Positions 44,801-52,064 of a stretch of DNA of 64,000 bases are shown here, piece after piece. A program made the translations under genes and the position numbers. This DNA comes from Paenibacillus graminis (lineage in GTDB: Bacteria > Bacillota > Bacilli > Paenibacillales > Paenibacillaceae): assembly GCF_000758705.1 (NCBI RefSeq), contig NZ_CP009287.1, positions 4,712,001 to 4,776,000 on the forward strand, in the 5' to 3' direction. Positions within the stretch are counted from its first letter, which is position 1, and every line of letters begins with the position of its first letter. The notes beneath the pieces were generated by a model. The model searched no databases and was not told the origin of the DNA. It saw only the letters and a list, made by a program, of their open reading frames with translations.

Positions 44801-45781
44801 TTGCGGCAGATCCCCGCTGGAAATCGCACGGGTAGTCTGTGGATCAGTCAACAAAATAGAGGTCAACCCGCTGATGGTTCCCGACGAGGCCGCAGACTGG
44901 TTCAATACAGCGATGTCCTGGGCTTTTTCCTTCATCGCCTGAGCAGAATCCAGCTTATAATAATAGGCAGCCAGAGCTTCCCAGCTCAGCGAAAAAGCGG
45001 GCATAGGCGCACGCAGCACCGCAAGCGGCTCCGAATACCCCGAAAACTTACCGTCCTTCTTCGCTCTCGCCGTGATATGGACAGATTCACTCAGCGTGAT
45101 CCCAAGCTGCTGACTCCATTGTCCTGCGCTGTTGACTGCAATATTGGAGTACAGCTTGTCTTCCCCGCTGGACGGATAATAGAGCTCTACTTCCAGCAGG
45201 GTTCCGGGTTCAGCAGTCCCGGAAACTTCAGATTGTCCTGAGGCCGCAGGTCTAATCTGCAATGCTGCCGGAGGCTGCACTTCGCCGCCGCCAAGAATTT
45301 CGAAGCTGGCGATTTGGCCGTAATACACACCGGTACCGTTATATTCAGCAGGTGAAATGCAGATGTTATAGCGCCCTTCGTCCAGCGGCACGCCTCCGAT
45401 AGTGCCATCCCACACATATTTATGAACGATATATTGCCCGTCCTGCTTCGTCGGATACACGCCGCTCGTAATCAGATCCCCTAAGATCGGGGCAGAACCG
45501 TCTTTTTGCGGAGTACACAGGCTGATGTTGGTTTCATGTTGGTCCTGGCCGTCATCCGCTGCGTTGAAGCTGAACGAAATTTCCACACTTTTCCCGGGTC
45601 CCGGGCTAAGCTCACCTGGTTCAATCCGCATATTGGTAGCCGCGTAGGCCGGCGATGCAAGCTTGGTAAGTCCCGGAAGAACAGGAAAATAAGATATGAC
45701 CAGCAGCAGCACAAGCATGACGTTCAGACGTGCCTTCAGGCTGCCGCTGCGCCGCTTCCTTTGTAACGCTCGGAATTTCAT
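38834..45781 (-). CDS. secreted RHS/YD-repeat polymorphic toxin with nuclease-like tip
   Basis: The 2315-residue protein has a basic signal peptide ending AYAA (~residue 48), a FlgD-like Ig domain (~50-165), a second Ig-like domain (~175-260), and an RHS start with GDFVYSSESISLQALMPLQF (~350). An inserted repetitive beta-rich segment (~700-880) follows, then some 30 YD repeats to ~1700, a Ser/Ala-rich insert and the RHS core end RFISEDTYEGQ. The junction is NDPSGN at ~2142. The 173-residue tip has GKDVYLNPEAKG, QYDFIVNGYYKVELKTAF, a PD-(D/E)XK pattern with Asp ~2218 and Glu-x-Lys ~2228-2230, as in CdiA_C-type nuclease toxins. RHS shells enclose and deliver such tips to neighbouring cells. TAGGAG precedes the ATG, and the SLH gene ends 25 bases upstream, in the same transcript. 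Confidence 0.92.
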   Translation of the reverse strand: MKFRALQRKRRSGSLKARLNVMLVLLLVISYFPVLPGLTKLASPAYAATNMRIEPGELSPGPGKSVEISFSFNAADDGQDQHETNISLCTPQKDGSAPILGDLITSGVYPTKQDGQYIVHKYVWDGTIGGVPLDEGRYNICISPAEYNGTGVYYGQIASFEILGGGEVQPPAALQIRPAASGQSEVSGTAEPGTLLEVELYYPSSGEDKLYSNIAVNSAGQWSQQLGITLSESVHITARAKKDGKFSGYSEPLAVLRAPMPAFSLSWEALAAYYYKLDSAQAMKEKAQDIAVLNQSAASSGTISGLTSILLTDPQTTRAISSGDLPQFTETAIQDRLRIVNPSGQAPVDPARGDFVYSSESISLQALMPLQFGLGYLSRDPYKGVNGPGWHHSYEWKLNPLNGGKVEVMSPDGSLFEYVPLAGGQYLTPRGTDWTLSAPSAGTYTLTSPQGDGYRFNAEGLLQSVTDLNGNQITFAYEGTKLEVVSTAGASLSLSYDGAGKLISVSDRAGRQMSFHYDPANGDMTSITDVDGTTTKLTYDDNHHVLSVTDAKGTAAMSVAYDDHQRVTSFTDFYGNTSSSTYEGRVAPVVRGEEPEGGETGIDPANGRDIPESDEVILSGTMNNLAHAPAYRKVEGLKPLIADYLAGSIGTIESKRNAYSASAVAAPGGIADIQSAIAASSASPAVVSSGHLNVEESVTFGSPGKPVVLIVDGMNTNKDITVRVYGTLILKQGLNANTKLALDVQKVQGKYGNLWSGGTIHLNNDSSVTVGDTLQTGSLTYNSGGLTVDAQRMLIAGDLSINTRVEMNIAQEMTVGGIVSNNQTANLTVTGGDLFVRDNVSVNNNLNVKTGGLFVLGGDMTPNQTPVVRTGVGSGKTILTYPQSGTSRASSENAGSISSGNASSANSGSTSVVTAAGLASSIATTANKTTWTNALHQDTSYIWNNHFQVVQRQAANGAIVKYSYDSSDRVTAITDANGNKGKFAYDERGNLTQKTDESGYSSLTRYNAKNRPVAEIDALGNRAAYEYDTAGNLVKSTDALGGVVSIARDSAGVPLSVTDAEGHTTAYTNDADGFAKEIKDPSGYTTIIERDSLHRTTQIKDAEGKLQAVGYDLKDRAVEVTNALGQKSGVTYDANGNPVEHTDEAGTKTVSKYDVYRLSGTEDALQNSTSNTYDALGRVTEAKDKAGAVTSYSYDSAGHLKEVTDAKGQSSTYTYDDNGNMLTQKDAKGNITSYTYSKRNELLSVTNPLGAKTRYRYDAAGNTIKETDALGNSTYYDYNALGQLVKVTDALGSVTEYRYDKNGSQVAMIDPNHSVWTTKYDSRGLEAGTINPLNEETTVTRNPRGQMTEFLDAAGQKTTYDYDALGRNTRVRNALGYETSYAYDAQGNVEKIVDANHHETAFTYDPLGRLTEVKNAEGSTTKYSYDASGNLLDKTNALGAVTSYHYDALNRVTESVNPLQEKTTLAYDENGNLRQVTEPDSNATVYAYNKGNQVEQIQYGNDLTVKYKYDLAGRRTLMTDSTGDTRYTYDALNRPTSVIDPRGNNVRYEWTATGQRSRIIYPDNSVVSYDYDKLDRIKQVTDAQNRITSYQYDPAGRLTEKLLPNNGRSTYHYDGVGQLLEMKHTAPGGALLEQLTYVYDPAGNKIRSERHEGGSDEDNPTGAQRPADISDYAYDALNQLVQVQKQNGSKVVYSYDTVGNRLGKETTETGTTIKELYTYDAANKLTRFEKGSDYKDYTYDKRGNLLKVSGIDSQASLNLFTAKASAQKISVPDSVYSETGTSGLKAGGNADVNADARASAAATTDADGIADAATGANALTELLDPLSSIPDPASSPAGTISTGDEGASLSGLPDANVKAGVTGDVYGADKALNPDALLKAAQAAGPQVLESNRWDASNRLVGNTNAYGDITTYQYDGDGNRVSMQTILGDGAVQDAYPSGNPAGNRDGWEPQYKKRQLDIYFTNDTTMSIPQPLTATGATGQNWKQSYVYGAGEERISMSYLVSGDKSNDWEPTAGASGASAAAGAPKTLFYLSDAQGSVIGLEGQDGSMSARYRYDEFGVAEAPEKFDLNGPGPDNLFGYTSLGYDYYSGYSHAQARDFDSSVGRFISEDTYEGQINNPLSLNLYTYVENNPLMFNDPSGNIKMRVDGNLALEFFGITFSDYHPDNTPVCRGLYTAESNRAKKKLHEQEKYVVNLLLEMGKDVYLNPEAKGESPQYDFIVNGYYKVELKTAFPEGGKFKLGSAYDAIKYGIEEQGADVVIYDLTFDNVEFELTDIINLSSKLYNYFEDKPFRYDVQVWTNEGIYFFDDRKPDII

Positions 45782-45806
45782 AGATCGGTCTCCTATCCTT
45801 AATAAA

Positions 45807-47891
45807 TTAGAGTAATTTCAGCTCAGCGAGCAGTTTGTACATGATAACTGCCGCTTCGGCTCTTGTGGATGAATCTTTGGGTTTCAAAAGCTGTCCGCTG
45901 CCCTGCACCAGTTTCTTGTCAACCGCCGCCGCTACGGATTCCCGTGCCCATCGGCTAATGCTACCGTTGTCCTTGAATCCGGAAAGTACAGCCTGAAGCT
46001 TGACCGAATCCGCAGCAGATGCCGGATTGCCAATAGCAGTGCTGTCAACCGCCCGCATCAGCATCACCATCATCTGTTCGCGGGTCAGCGGATCATTGCC
46101 ATGGAAAAGCCCTGCGTCCCCGGTTACAATTCCTGCCGCCGCTGCCGCTTCTACATACGGGCAGGACCAGTTCGCAGCGGAAACATCACGGAAGGTTGGC
46201 TTATCCGTCCGCACCGGCTGCAGCCCAAGAGCTGCTGTCAGCAGCTTGGTGAATTCAGCCCGGGTCAGGATGGCTTTTGGCGCATACACGGTTCCGTTCA
46301 TCCCGTTCACGATGCCTCTTGCTGCCAGCACCTCAACGGCTTGCTGGGCCCAGTGGCCTGATATATCTGTGAATTGTGCCTCGCGCAGCATGACCGCGTA
46401 CAGTCCTGAGGCTGATATCTTAGCCTGAACAAAACCGTCTTCCGCCGCAGTCACTCCGCCGATATAGCTCCAGATGCCTTTGTCCGGATTGTAGCTGTAG
46501 ATCCCAAGCTTCTCACGCTTCGACGTCCAAGGCTCTTCCTGCGGATACCGGACTGCCAGCTTAGCCGGGATCAGGAACGGAGCGCCCGCTTGGACTTGCC
46601 AGGCGGAACCGGCCTTCAGCAGAGTTTTGCCGCTTGCATCCAGCAGTTGCTTCGTTTCCAGTTCAGCCTGAGCCAGGCTTACGGTGGTATTGTCCGGGAA
46701 GGTTCCTGCGGAAATCTCCAGCCGTGCCCAGCCGTTCAGTGCAGTCAAGGTTCCGCCGGCACTGCCGATCGCCTGAGTAACTTTAGCTCCGGTAATTACA
46801 GGGGCCTTGGCCTCCGGTGCCGGACCCGGGTTAGAGTCTGTACCCGGATGTGGGGTTTCACCTGGCGATGGAGTCGTTCCCGGATCAGGAGTCGGGTTGG
46901 GATTTTCTTTTAAATCCACTGATTCTATGTAATCGTCCTTCTTACTGTACAGCAGCTTGTTCCCGCTAATTCCGATCAGCTTCACCCCGGCATCTATCGG
47001 CAGCGGTTTTACTGCATATGTAGTGAGGTCCACCTGCTTCAGGGTGACAGCGCCGTTATCCTCCTCTTGGAACACAGCTTGATCTTCACCTATGGACATA
47101 AAGGCATATTCAGTTCCCCCGGCTTTCATCCCGGTGAGATCCACAGGTTGTGCCGTCAGGTCTTTGATGTTCAGGAGCACATATTTGCTTCCTGTGGCAC
47201 TGTTTTTCTGCTTGTACAGCACATGGCTGCCATTAAATACAAACCAGTCCACCGCATTCGCACCACCCAGACTAACCAGTGCGCGGGTTACGCCACTGCT
47301 CACATCCAGCAGGCTAAGCCCCCCGTCACGGGCATTCTTGTAGACGACATTTCCGCCGGCCAGTACCGGGAAACGTCCTTCGCCCAGATCCGCTTCAACA
47401 CCCGTTGCCAGATCATGATAGATCATGCTGCCGTAATTTTTGCGTTCATACCAGACCACACCTACGCCGTCCGTTGTCGGATTGCCGTATGGGCCGGCCT
47501 GCTTGTTGAGCTTCATCTGCTTGCCTGTCTCCAGATCGGCAGTGTAGATATCCCAGTGGAGTGAAGCTTCCGGCTCACTTCCCTTGTCCGCCCATACCGC
47601 AACCGCTCCATTCACATACGGCGCGTCCTTGGTTGACTGACCGGCTGTAAGCACCGCATTTGCACCATTGCGCTGATTCAGCGCGTGCACCTGCTTAACT
47701 CCGTCTGCGTCCGGTTCCAGCCACACTAGCCTATCACCCGACACGCTATAGTCTGTTCTGCCCGGATTGGCCGCCGCAGCCGATGCTTGCCTTACGCCCA
47801 GACTACTGCTGACAAGCCCTCCAAGTAAAAACACCGCCGCACAAACAGTAATAACTGCCTGCGCAAACTTCCTTTTTTGTCCGAACCTCAT
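45807..47891 (-). CDS. S-layer homology protein with beta-propeller-like N-terminus
   Basis: A 694-residue secreted protein. A signal peptide ending ASAAA (~39) is followed by WD/TolB-like blades (~45-335: VSGDRLVWLE, VNGAVAVWAD, TTDGVGVVWYER, VLAGGNVVYKNA), a Pro/Thr/Gly linker (~337-370), a ZU5-like beta domain (~375-500) and three SLH domains at the end. The SLH domains begin FTDISGHWAQQAVEVLA, FRDVSAANWSCPYVEAA and FKDNGSISRWARESV, and bind pyruvylated wall polymer. GGGGGAGAG precedes the ATG. It is the first gene of a two-gene operon with RHS. It may hold the toxin shell at the cell surface; that is inference from the operon. A c-di-GMP riboswitch lies in its leader. Confidence 0.9.
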   Translation of the reverse strand: MRFGQKRKFAQAVITVCAAVFLLGGLVSSSLGVRQASAAAANPGRTDYSVSGDRLVWLEPDADGVKQVHALNQRNGANAVLTAGQSTKDAPYVNGAVAVWADKGSEPEASLHWDIYTADLETGKQMKLNKQAGPYGNPTTDGVGVVWYERKNYGSMIYHDLATGVEADLGEGRFPVLAGGNVVYKNARDGGLSLLDVSSGVTRALVSLGGANAVDWFVFNGSHVLYKQKNSATGSKYVLLNIKDLTAQPVDLTGMKAGGTEYAFMSIGEDQAVFQEEDNGAVTLKQVDLTTYAVKPLPIDAGVKLIGISGNKLLYSKKDDYIESVDLKENPNPTPDPGTTPSPGETPHPGTDSNPGPAPEAKAPVITGAKVTQAIGSAGGTLTALNGWARLEISAGTFPDNTTVSLAQAELETKQLLDASGKTLLKAGSAWQVQAGAPFLIPAKLAVRYPQEEPWTSKREKLGIYSYNPDKGIWSYIGGVTAAEDGFVQAKISASGLYAVMLREAQFTDISGHWAQQAVEVLAARGIVNGMNGTVYAPKAILTRAEFTKLLTAALGLQPVRTDKPTFRDVSAANWSCPYVEAAAAAGIVTGDAGLFHGNDPLTREQMMVMLMRAVDSTAIGNPASAADSVKLQAVLSGFKDNGSISRWARESVAAAVDKKLVQGSGQLLKPKDSSTRAEAAVIMYKLLAELKLL

Positions 47892-47943
47892 TCACTTCTC
47901 TCCCCCAGCGCTATTTGTAGGCACGCCAAAAAACCAAGTGCCT

Positions 47944-48035
47944 TGAGCGGCCCGGCTGCCCTGACATCCCTTCCGGATGAAGTAGGCCCGTGGCTTTGCG
48001 TCTCCGACTTTCGTACGGATTTGCCTTTGTTCCAA
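47944..48035 (-). promoter_or_regulatory. c-di-GMP-I riboswitch (GEMM-I)
   Basis: The minus strand contains the GEMM-I core in order: AAAGGCAAATCC, a GAAA tetraloop in CGTACGAAAGTCGG, GACGCAAAGCC, ACGGGCCTAC with the P1b stem (TCATCCGGAAGGGATG) and GGCAGCCGGGCCGC closing the aptamer. It lies ~55 bases upstream of the SLH gene. Downstream CAAGGCACTTG and a TTTTTT tract, with GTGCCT further on, could form an expression platform. Whether c-di-GMP turns the operon on or off cannot be decided by eye. Confidence 0.93.
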
Positions 48036-48300
48036 ACTCGGTTTTTCTATCCCTTTATGCTTATGTAATTGTGACTTTAGATGTACAGGACACTTTTATT
48101 ATCGGAATTTATTCCTATAGAATTAAGATGTTCTATTTTTCCCTTTTTCAGGTTTTGATTTCAGGATTTACCTCCAGCGTCTCTTCAGCAAAAACAGTAA
48201 CAGTACTGCCCAATTCGTTACATATTAGGCAGAAACATCATTCCGATTATTGTCTATGTGCGTATATTATCAGGCATCTAAAAAAAGGGAGGAATTGGAA

Positions 48301-48537
48301 ATGGGATATAAAAAATCTAGACATTGCTGTGTTCCACCTGTTAAAAAATGCTTCGTGGAAAAAGAAGTGGTTAAAAAGTTTATAAAAGTTAAATATGAAC
48401 CGGTAGTTGTTTGTGTTTCTAAAAAGAAAAAGATCTTAGATTGCAGAGAAGTACCTTGCAGACATGTACCACATCACAGTTGTAGACCCTGCCATTCACG
48501 CAATCCTTGGAAAACGAGTAAACACAGATATTATTAA
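48301..48537 (+). CDS. small cysteine- and lysine-rich protein
   Basis: A 78-residue basic protein with eight Cys and many Lys and His: HCCVPPVKKC near the start, then KKFIKVKYEPVVVCVSKKKK, DCREVPCRHVPHHSC and RPC. There is no signal peptide. GGGAGG lies nine bases before the ATG. The composition resembles small spore coat or metal-binding proteins, and the gene converges on sigF, but I recognise no family. The gap upstream, to the riboswitch at 48035, holds nothing else clear. Confidence 0.6.
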   Translation: MGYKKSRHCCVPPVKKCFVEKEVVKKFIKVKYEPVVVCVSKKKKILDCREVPCRHVPHHSCRPCHSRNPWKTSKHRYY

Positions 48538-48637
48538 AGTCATCTCATAGGGCTGACCCAAAAGCCATGAAATGACTGCTTGGTCCTGCCCTTGTTGCTT
48601 TGGAATGGGATATACGTAGGCACTGGGGTGTATACCA

Positions 48638-48700
48638 CGTAAAAAAGCAGAGCAGCGATCCTCCAATAACAGGAGAATCGCTGCTCTGCCTACTTTTTCT
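48638..48700. terminator. bidirectional terminator between sigF and the Cys-rich gene
   Basis: GCAGAGCAGCGATCCTCC pairs with GGAGAATCGCTGCTCTGC (48647-48689), with one internal mismatch. TACTTTTTCTT follows on the plus strand and TTTTTTACG on the minus strand. It closes the spoIIA operon about 200 bases after sigF. Confidence 0.85.
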
Positions 48701-48895
48701 TATCATTTCAATCTGGGTTGGCTGATATTCTTACAACTGTCTAACTCCATAGATAATTTTCCGGACAACAGAAACATTTATTTCACCCGTCACATTCACT
48801 GCTCATACTTACTTGTAAAAGCCGGCCACATGCTATTTCCTGCTTACCTTACTTGCCTCCGCTTGTACCCTGCTTACTCCTGCCAGCCTGCTGTG

Positions 48896-49651
48896 CTACT
48901 GTGCGATCTGCTCGCGGATGTTCGCGAGGATTTTCTTCTCCAGCCTCGACACCTGGACCTGCGAGATGCCGAGGCGGCTGGCGACTTCAGATTGGGTCTG
49001 GTCGCGGTAGTAGCGCAGGTAGACGATCAGGCGCTCGCGCTCAGTCAAGGCCCCGATGGCTTCATTCAGCGCGAGCTTGTCGAACCAGCGCTCCTGCGTC
49101 TCGTCGGCGATCTGGTCGATCAGCGTGATCGGATCGCCGTCATTCTCGAAGACGGTCTCGTGGATCGAGGTCGGCGGCTTATTAGCCTCCTGGGCGAACA
49201 CGATTTCTTCGGGCGTGACCCCCAGCGCCTCCGCAACTTCCCCGATGGTCGGCAGACGGTCCAGTGTTTTGGACATTTCGTCCTTCATTTTGCGGACCCT
49301 GTTGGCCATTTCCTTGAGGGAACGGCTGACCTTGAGGGTGCCGTCGTCCCGGAGGAAACGCTGGATCTCGCCGATAATCATCGGCACGGCATAGGTGGAG
49401 AATTTGACCTCATAGCTGAGGTCGAATTTATCAACGGACTTCAGCAGTCCGATACAGCCGATCTGGAACAAATCGTCAGGCTCATACCCGCGGTTCATAA
49501 ACCGCTGCACCACCGACCAGACGAGGCGAATATTGCAGTTGACCAGCGTATCGCGGGCCAGATTATCTCCGGCTTGACTGAGTGCGATCAGACGTTTGAC
49601 CTCCGCATCGTCCAAATAGGTCGGCGGAGCTTTTTTTGACTCTGCATCCAT
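48896..49651 (-). CDS. sigF: forespore sigma factor SigF (SpoIIAC)
   Basis: A 251-residue SigB/F/G-type sigma factor. Region 2 has NIRLVWSVVQRFMNRGYE and PDDLFQIGCIGLLKSVDKFD, with FSTYAVPMIIGEIQRFLRDD as the core-binding and -10 reading part. Region 3 has RLPTIGEVAEALGVTPEE, and region 4 has LIVYLRYYRDQTQSEVASRL and SQVQVSRLEKKIL. It is the first compartment-specific sigma factor of the forespore, held inactive by SpoIIAB. TTAGGGG and GGAG precede the ATG. It is third in spoIIAA-AB-sigF, 11 bases after spoIIAB. A terminator, not spoVAA, follows it. Confidence 0.98.
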   Translation of the reverse strand: MDAESKKAPPTYLDDAEVKRLIALSQAGDNLARDTLVNCNIRLVWSVVQRFMNRGYEPDDLFQIGCIGLLKSVDKFDLSYEVKFSTYAVPMIIGEIQRFLRDDGTLKVSRSLKEMANRVRKMKDEMSKTLDRLPTIGEVAEALGVTPEEIVFAQEANKPPTSIHETVFENDGDPITLIDQIADETQERWFDKLALNEAIGALTERERLIVYLRYYRDQTQSEVASRLGISQVQVSRLEKKILANIREQIAQ

Positions 49652-49662
49652 GGCTCCAACCC

Positions 49663-50118
49663 CTAATTGTATAAAGCTTTTTTCGAGACGATGGTTTTCT
49701 TCATTGAAATGGAGGTACCGCGCCCCGGTTCACTTGTGACTTCGAATTCATCCATGAAATTTTCCATAATCGTAAAGCCCATACCCGAACGCTCCAGCTC
49801 CGGCTTGGAGGTATAGAGCGGCTGCTGGGCCAGCTCCAGATCCTCGATCCCCCTACCCTGATCTTCAATCGTGAGCTGCACGGTTTCATGCTCAATGGAG
49901 GCAGAGATGCTGACAATGCCTTCAGGATCGCTGTCATATCCGTGGATAATACAGTTGGTGACTGCCTCCGAGACAACCGTCTTCAGGTCATTCAGCTCCT
50001 CCATCGTTGGATCGAGCCGGGAGACAAAAGCCGCCACTACCACGCGCGCGAACGATTCGTTCTCCGACAGTGCGGCAAACTGGACGCTCATGAAGTTACC
50101 CGCTTCGCTTTTTGTCAT
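49663..50118 (-). CDS. spoIIAB: anti-sigma F factor and SpoIIAA kinase
   Basis: A 151-residue GHKL-fold serine kinase, five residues longer than the B. subtilis protein. The N box [13 protein letters not shown]1 box EDQGRGIED and G2 box RSGMGFTIM form the ATP site. It binds SigF and holds it silent, and phosphorylates SpoIIAA. Its ATG overlaps the spoIIAA stop by four bases (ATGA at 50115-50118). Confidence 0.98.
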   Translation of the reverse strand: MTKSEAGNFMSVQFAALSENESFARVVVAAFVSRLDPTMEELNDLKTVVSEAVTNCIIHGYDSDPEGIVSISASIEHETVQLTIEDQGRGIEDLELAQQPLYTSKPELERSGMGFTIMENFMDEFEVTSEPGRGTSISMKKTIVSKKALYN

Positions 50119-50468
50119 AACGCAACCTCCAAATCCGAGAGTGCAGCGCTCTCGTCATCATATAGGGGCATGATTTTGAACAAGCCCGACATTTCCAGCA
50201 GCCTTTGTACAGGTGCGGTGGCATCACAGACGACCATTTTCCCGCCTTTGCTGCGGATCAGCTTATACCGCCCGAGAATGACGCCCAGTCCCGAGCTGTC
50301 CATAAACTGCAGTTCCTTCAGACTTAAGATCAGATGCTCCACCTGGCCCCGCATAATAGCTTCATCCATATCCATACGTACATATTCGGCTGCATGATGG
50401 TCCAGCTCTCCAGACAGCCGGACAATCAGCACACCCCGGTGATGCTCCATCTCCACATGAGAATTCAT
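50115..50468 (-). CDS. spoIIAA: anti-anti-sigma factor SpoIIAA
   Basis: A 117-residue STAS protein. The phosphorylation site is Ser58 in [15 protein letters not shown], the same number as in B. subtilis. The unphosphorylated form releases SigF from SpoIIAB. The ATG at 50468 lies ten bases after GAGGAG; an in-frame GTG at 50477 would be only one base from the site, so it is less likely. A SigH-like promoter lies upstream. dacF ends 175 bases upstream. Confidence 0.97.
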   Translation of the reverse strand: MNSHVEMEHHRGVLIVRLSGELDHHAAEYVRMDMDEAIMRGQVEHLILSLKELQFMDSSGLGVILGRYKLIRSKGGKMVVCDATAPVQRLLEMSGLFKIMPLYDDESAALSDLEVAL

Positions 50469-50540
50469 GCTTGCCACTCTCCTCTTCGTTGCTTTGAAAA
50501 ACCGTCCTGCACATCAGTTCTTCCCCCTACAAGGACAAGG

Positions 50541-50568
50541 TTTTCTACGCGGGAAATCTATAATCCTG
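50541..50568 (-). promoter_or_regulatory. candidate SigH promoter of spoIIA
   Basis: On the minus strand CAGGATTA (-35, 50561-50568) and AGAAA (-10, 50542-50546) are 14 bases apart, the SigH spacing, with RnAGGAwww and GAAT as consensus. spoIIA is SigH-dependent in B. subtilis. Confidence 0.5.
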
Positions 50569-50642
50569 CCTCACGACAAAACTAGAAGAAAACCCCTACG
50601 AATCAACAGAAAGCCTGCAGCCAATCTACAAAAAACACGAAA

Positions 50643-51845
50643 TTAATCCACCCCGAACATTGAGCCTGCGGTCCGTTTGAACAGCTTCCACCAGCCCGCC
50701 TTCGGCACATCCGTGTCTGCCTTCAGCTCATATTCCCTGATTTTGTCCGTGCCCTGATATACGACCAGCTTGCCGACGGTCTGCCCTGCCTTTACAGGAG
50801 CTTTTATGCTTTCAGGCAGAACCAGCTCATTGCGGATGCCTTCCTGGGTGATTCCTTTTTTCAAAAGCACACTATAGGTTTCCTTTGCAGTCAGCGGCAG
50901 CTGTTTCTTTACGCCCTTCTCAATTTTCACACTGCCGATGGCGTCTCCCGCTTTGTGGATCGTATGAACCTTGTACTGGGAAAAGAGGTAATCGAACATC
51001 CCCGATACTTCACTGTTGCGCGTTTTGGTGTTAGGTTCGCCTAATACAACCGCGACGGCACGCAGTCCATCTCTGGCCGCTGTAGCGGAGAGGCAGAACT
51101 TGGCTTCCGCCGTATAACCGGTTTTCAGACCATCCGCTCCTGTATAAAAACGCACCAGTTTGTTCGTATTCACCAGCCAGAACGGCTTGGCCGAATCCTT
51201 GCGCAGATAATCCTGATAGGAGCCGGTATACTTGATAATCCGTTCATGCTTCAGCAGCTCCCGGCTGATGACGGCAATGTCATGGGCGGAGGAATAATGA
51301 TTCTCGGCCGGCAGACCGTTGCAGTTGGCAAAATGCGTGTCCTTCAGGCCAAGCTCCCCGGCCTTTTGATTCATAAGATCCACAAAAGCGCTCTCCGACC
51401 CGGCCAGCTTCTCGGCCATGGCCACAGAAGCGTCATTGCCCGAGGCCATCGCAATGCCTTTGAGCATTTCATCCACGGTCATTTCTTCGCCGGGCTCCAG
51501 AAAAATCTGCGAACCGCCCATCGACGCGGCATATTCGCTCGTCCGCACCTTGTCGGTCAATTGCAGCCTGCCTTCGTCCAGTGCTTCGACGGTAAGCAGC
51601 ATGGTCATGATTTTGGTAATGCTTGCCGGCGGCAGCTTATCGTGGCTGTTCTTCTCATAGATCACGGTGCCCGTGTTCGCATCCATGAGGATCGCGGAGC
51701 GTGCTCCGGGTGCGAGATCTACAGCAGCGGCTTTTTTGCCGGTGTCCTTGGCCTTGGCCTTTTCCTCTGCATATGCGCCTGAAGCTGATCCCAGAACCGA
51801 AGCAGCAACACACAGCACGAGCAGTACATAACGCATTTTTCTCAC
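50643..51845 (-). CDS. dacF: D-alanyl-D-alanine carboxypeptidase DacF (PBP5 family)
   Basis: A 400-residue low-molecular-weight penicillin-binding protein that trims the terminal D-Ala from peptidoglycan side chains and helps set cortex cross-linking. A signal peptide ends AYAE (~26). The catalytic triad motifs are PPASITKIM (Ser75/Lys78), SGNDASVAM (SxN) and GLKTGYTAEA (KTG). A C-terminal PBP5_C beta domain (~285-380) and a tail helix anchor it to the membrane. The GTG at 51845 lies seven bases after AGGAGGGG; the longer frame from 51866 lacks a site. It is upstream of spoIIAA as in B. subtilis. Confidence 0.96.
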   Translation of the reverse strand: MRKMRYVLLVLCVAASVLGSASGAYAEEKAKAKDTGKKAAAVDLAPGARSAILMDANTGTVIYEKNSHDKLPPASITKIMTMLLTVEALDEGRLQLTDKVRTSEYAASMGGSQIFLEPGEEMTVDEMLKGIAMASGNDASVAMAEKLAGSESAFVDLMNQKAGELGLKDTHFANCNGLPAENHYSSAHDIAVISRELLKHERIIKYTGSYQDYLRKDSAKPFWLVNTNKLVRFYTGADGLKTGYTAEAKFCLSATAARDGLRAVAVVLGEPNTKTRNSEVSGMFDYLFSQYKVHTIHKAGDAIGSVKIEKGVKKQLPLTAKETYSVLLKKGITQEGIRNELVLPESIKAPVKAGQTVGKLVVYQGTDKIREYELKADTDVPKAGWWKLFKRTAGSMFGVD

Positions 51846-51916
51846 AATGGTTCCCCTCCTGAACATTAACCTTCATTTCACAGGTACTGTGTTCCAGTCT
51901 GGTCAGAAAGGGTGAA

Positions 51917-51944
51917 AATTATTCCATTTGTACGTGAAAAATGC
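51917..51944 (-). promoter_or_regulatory. candidate SigF promoter of dacF
   Basis: On the minus strand GCATT (51940-51944) and GGAATAATT (51917-51925) are 14 bases apart, near the SigF consensus GyATA and GGnrAnAnTw. dacF is SigF-dependent in B. subtilis. Confidence 0.35.
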
Positions 51945-52064
51945 CTAATCCCTTTACTCTTCTAGCCGGATACCAAAGTTTATGGACCTGGAGCAGATCA
52001 CTAAATTCTGCAGGGCAGCGGGCTGGTACAAATGAAACCTTCTATTGCATACTTGGCGCGGCAG

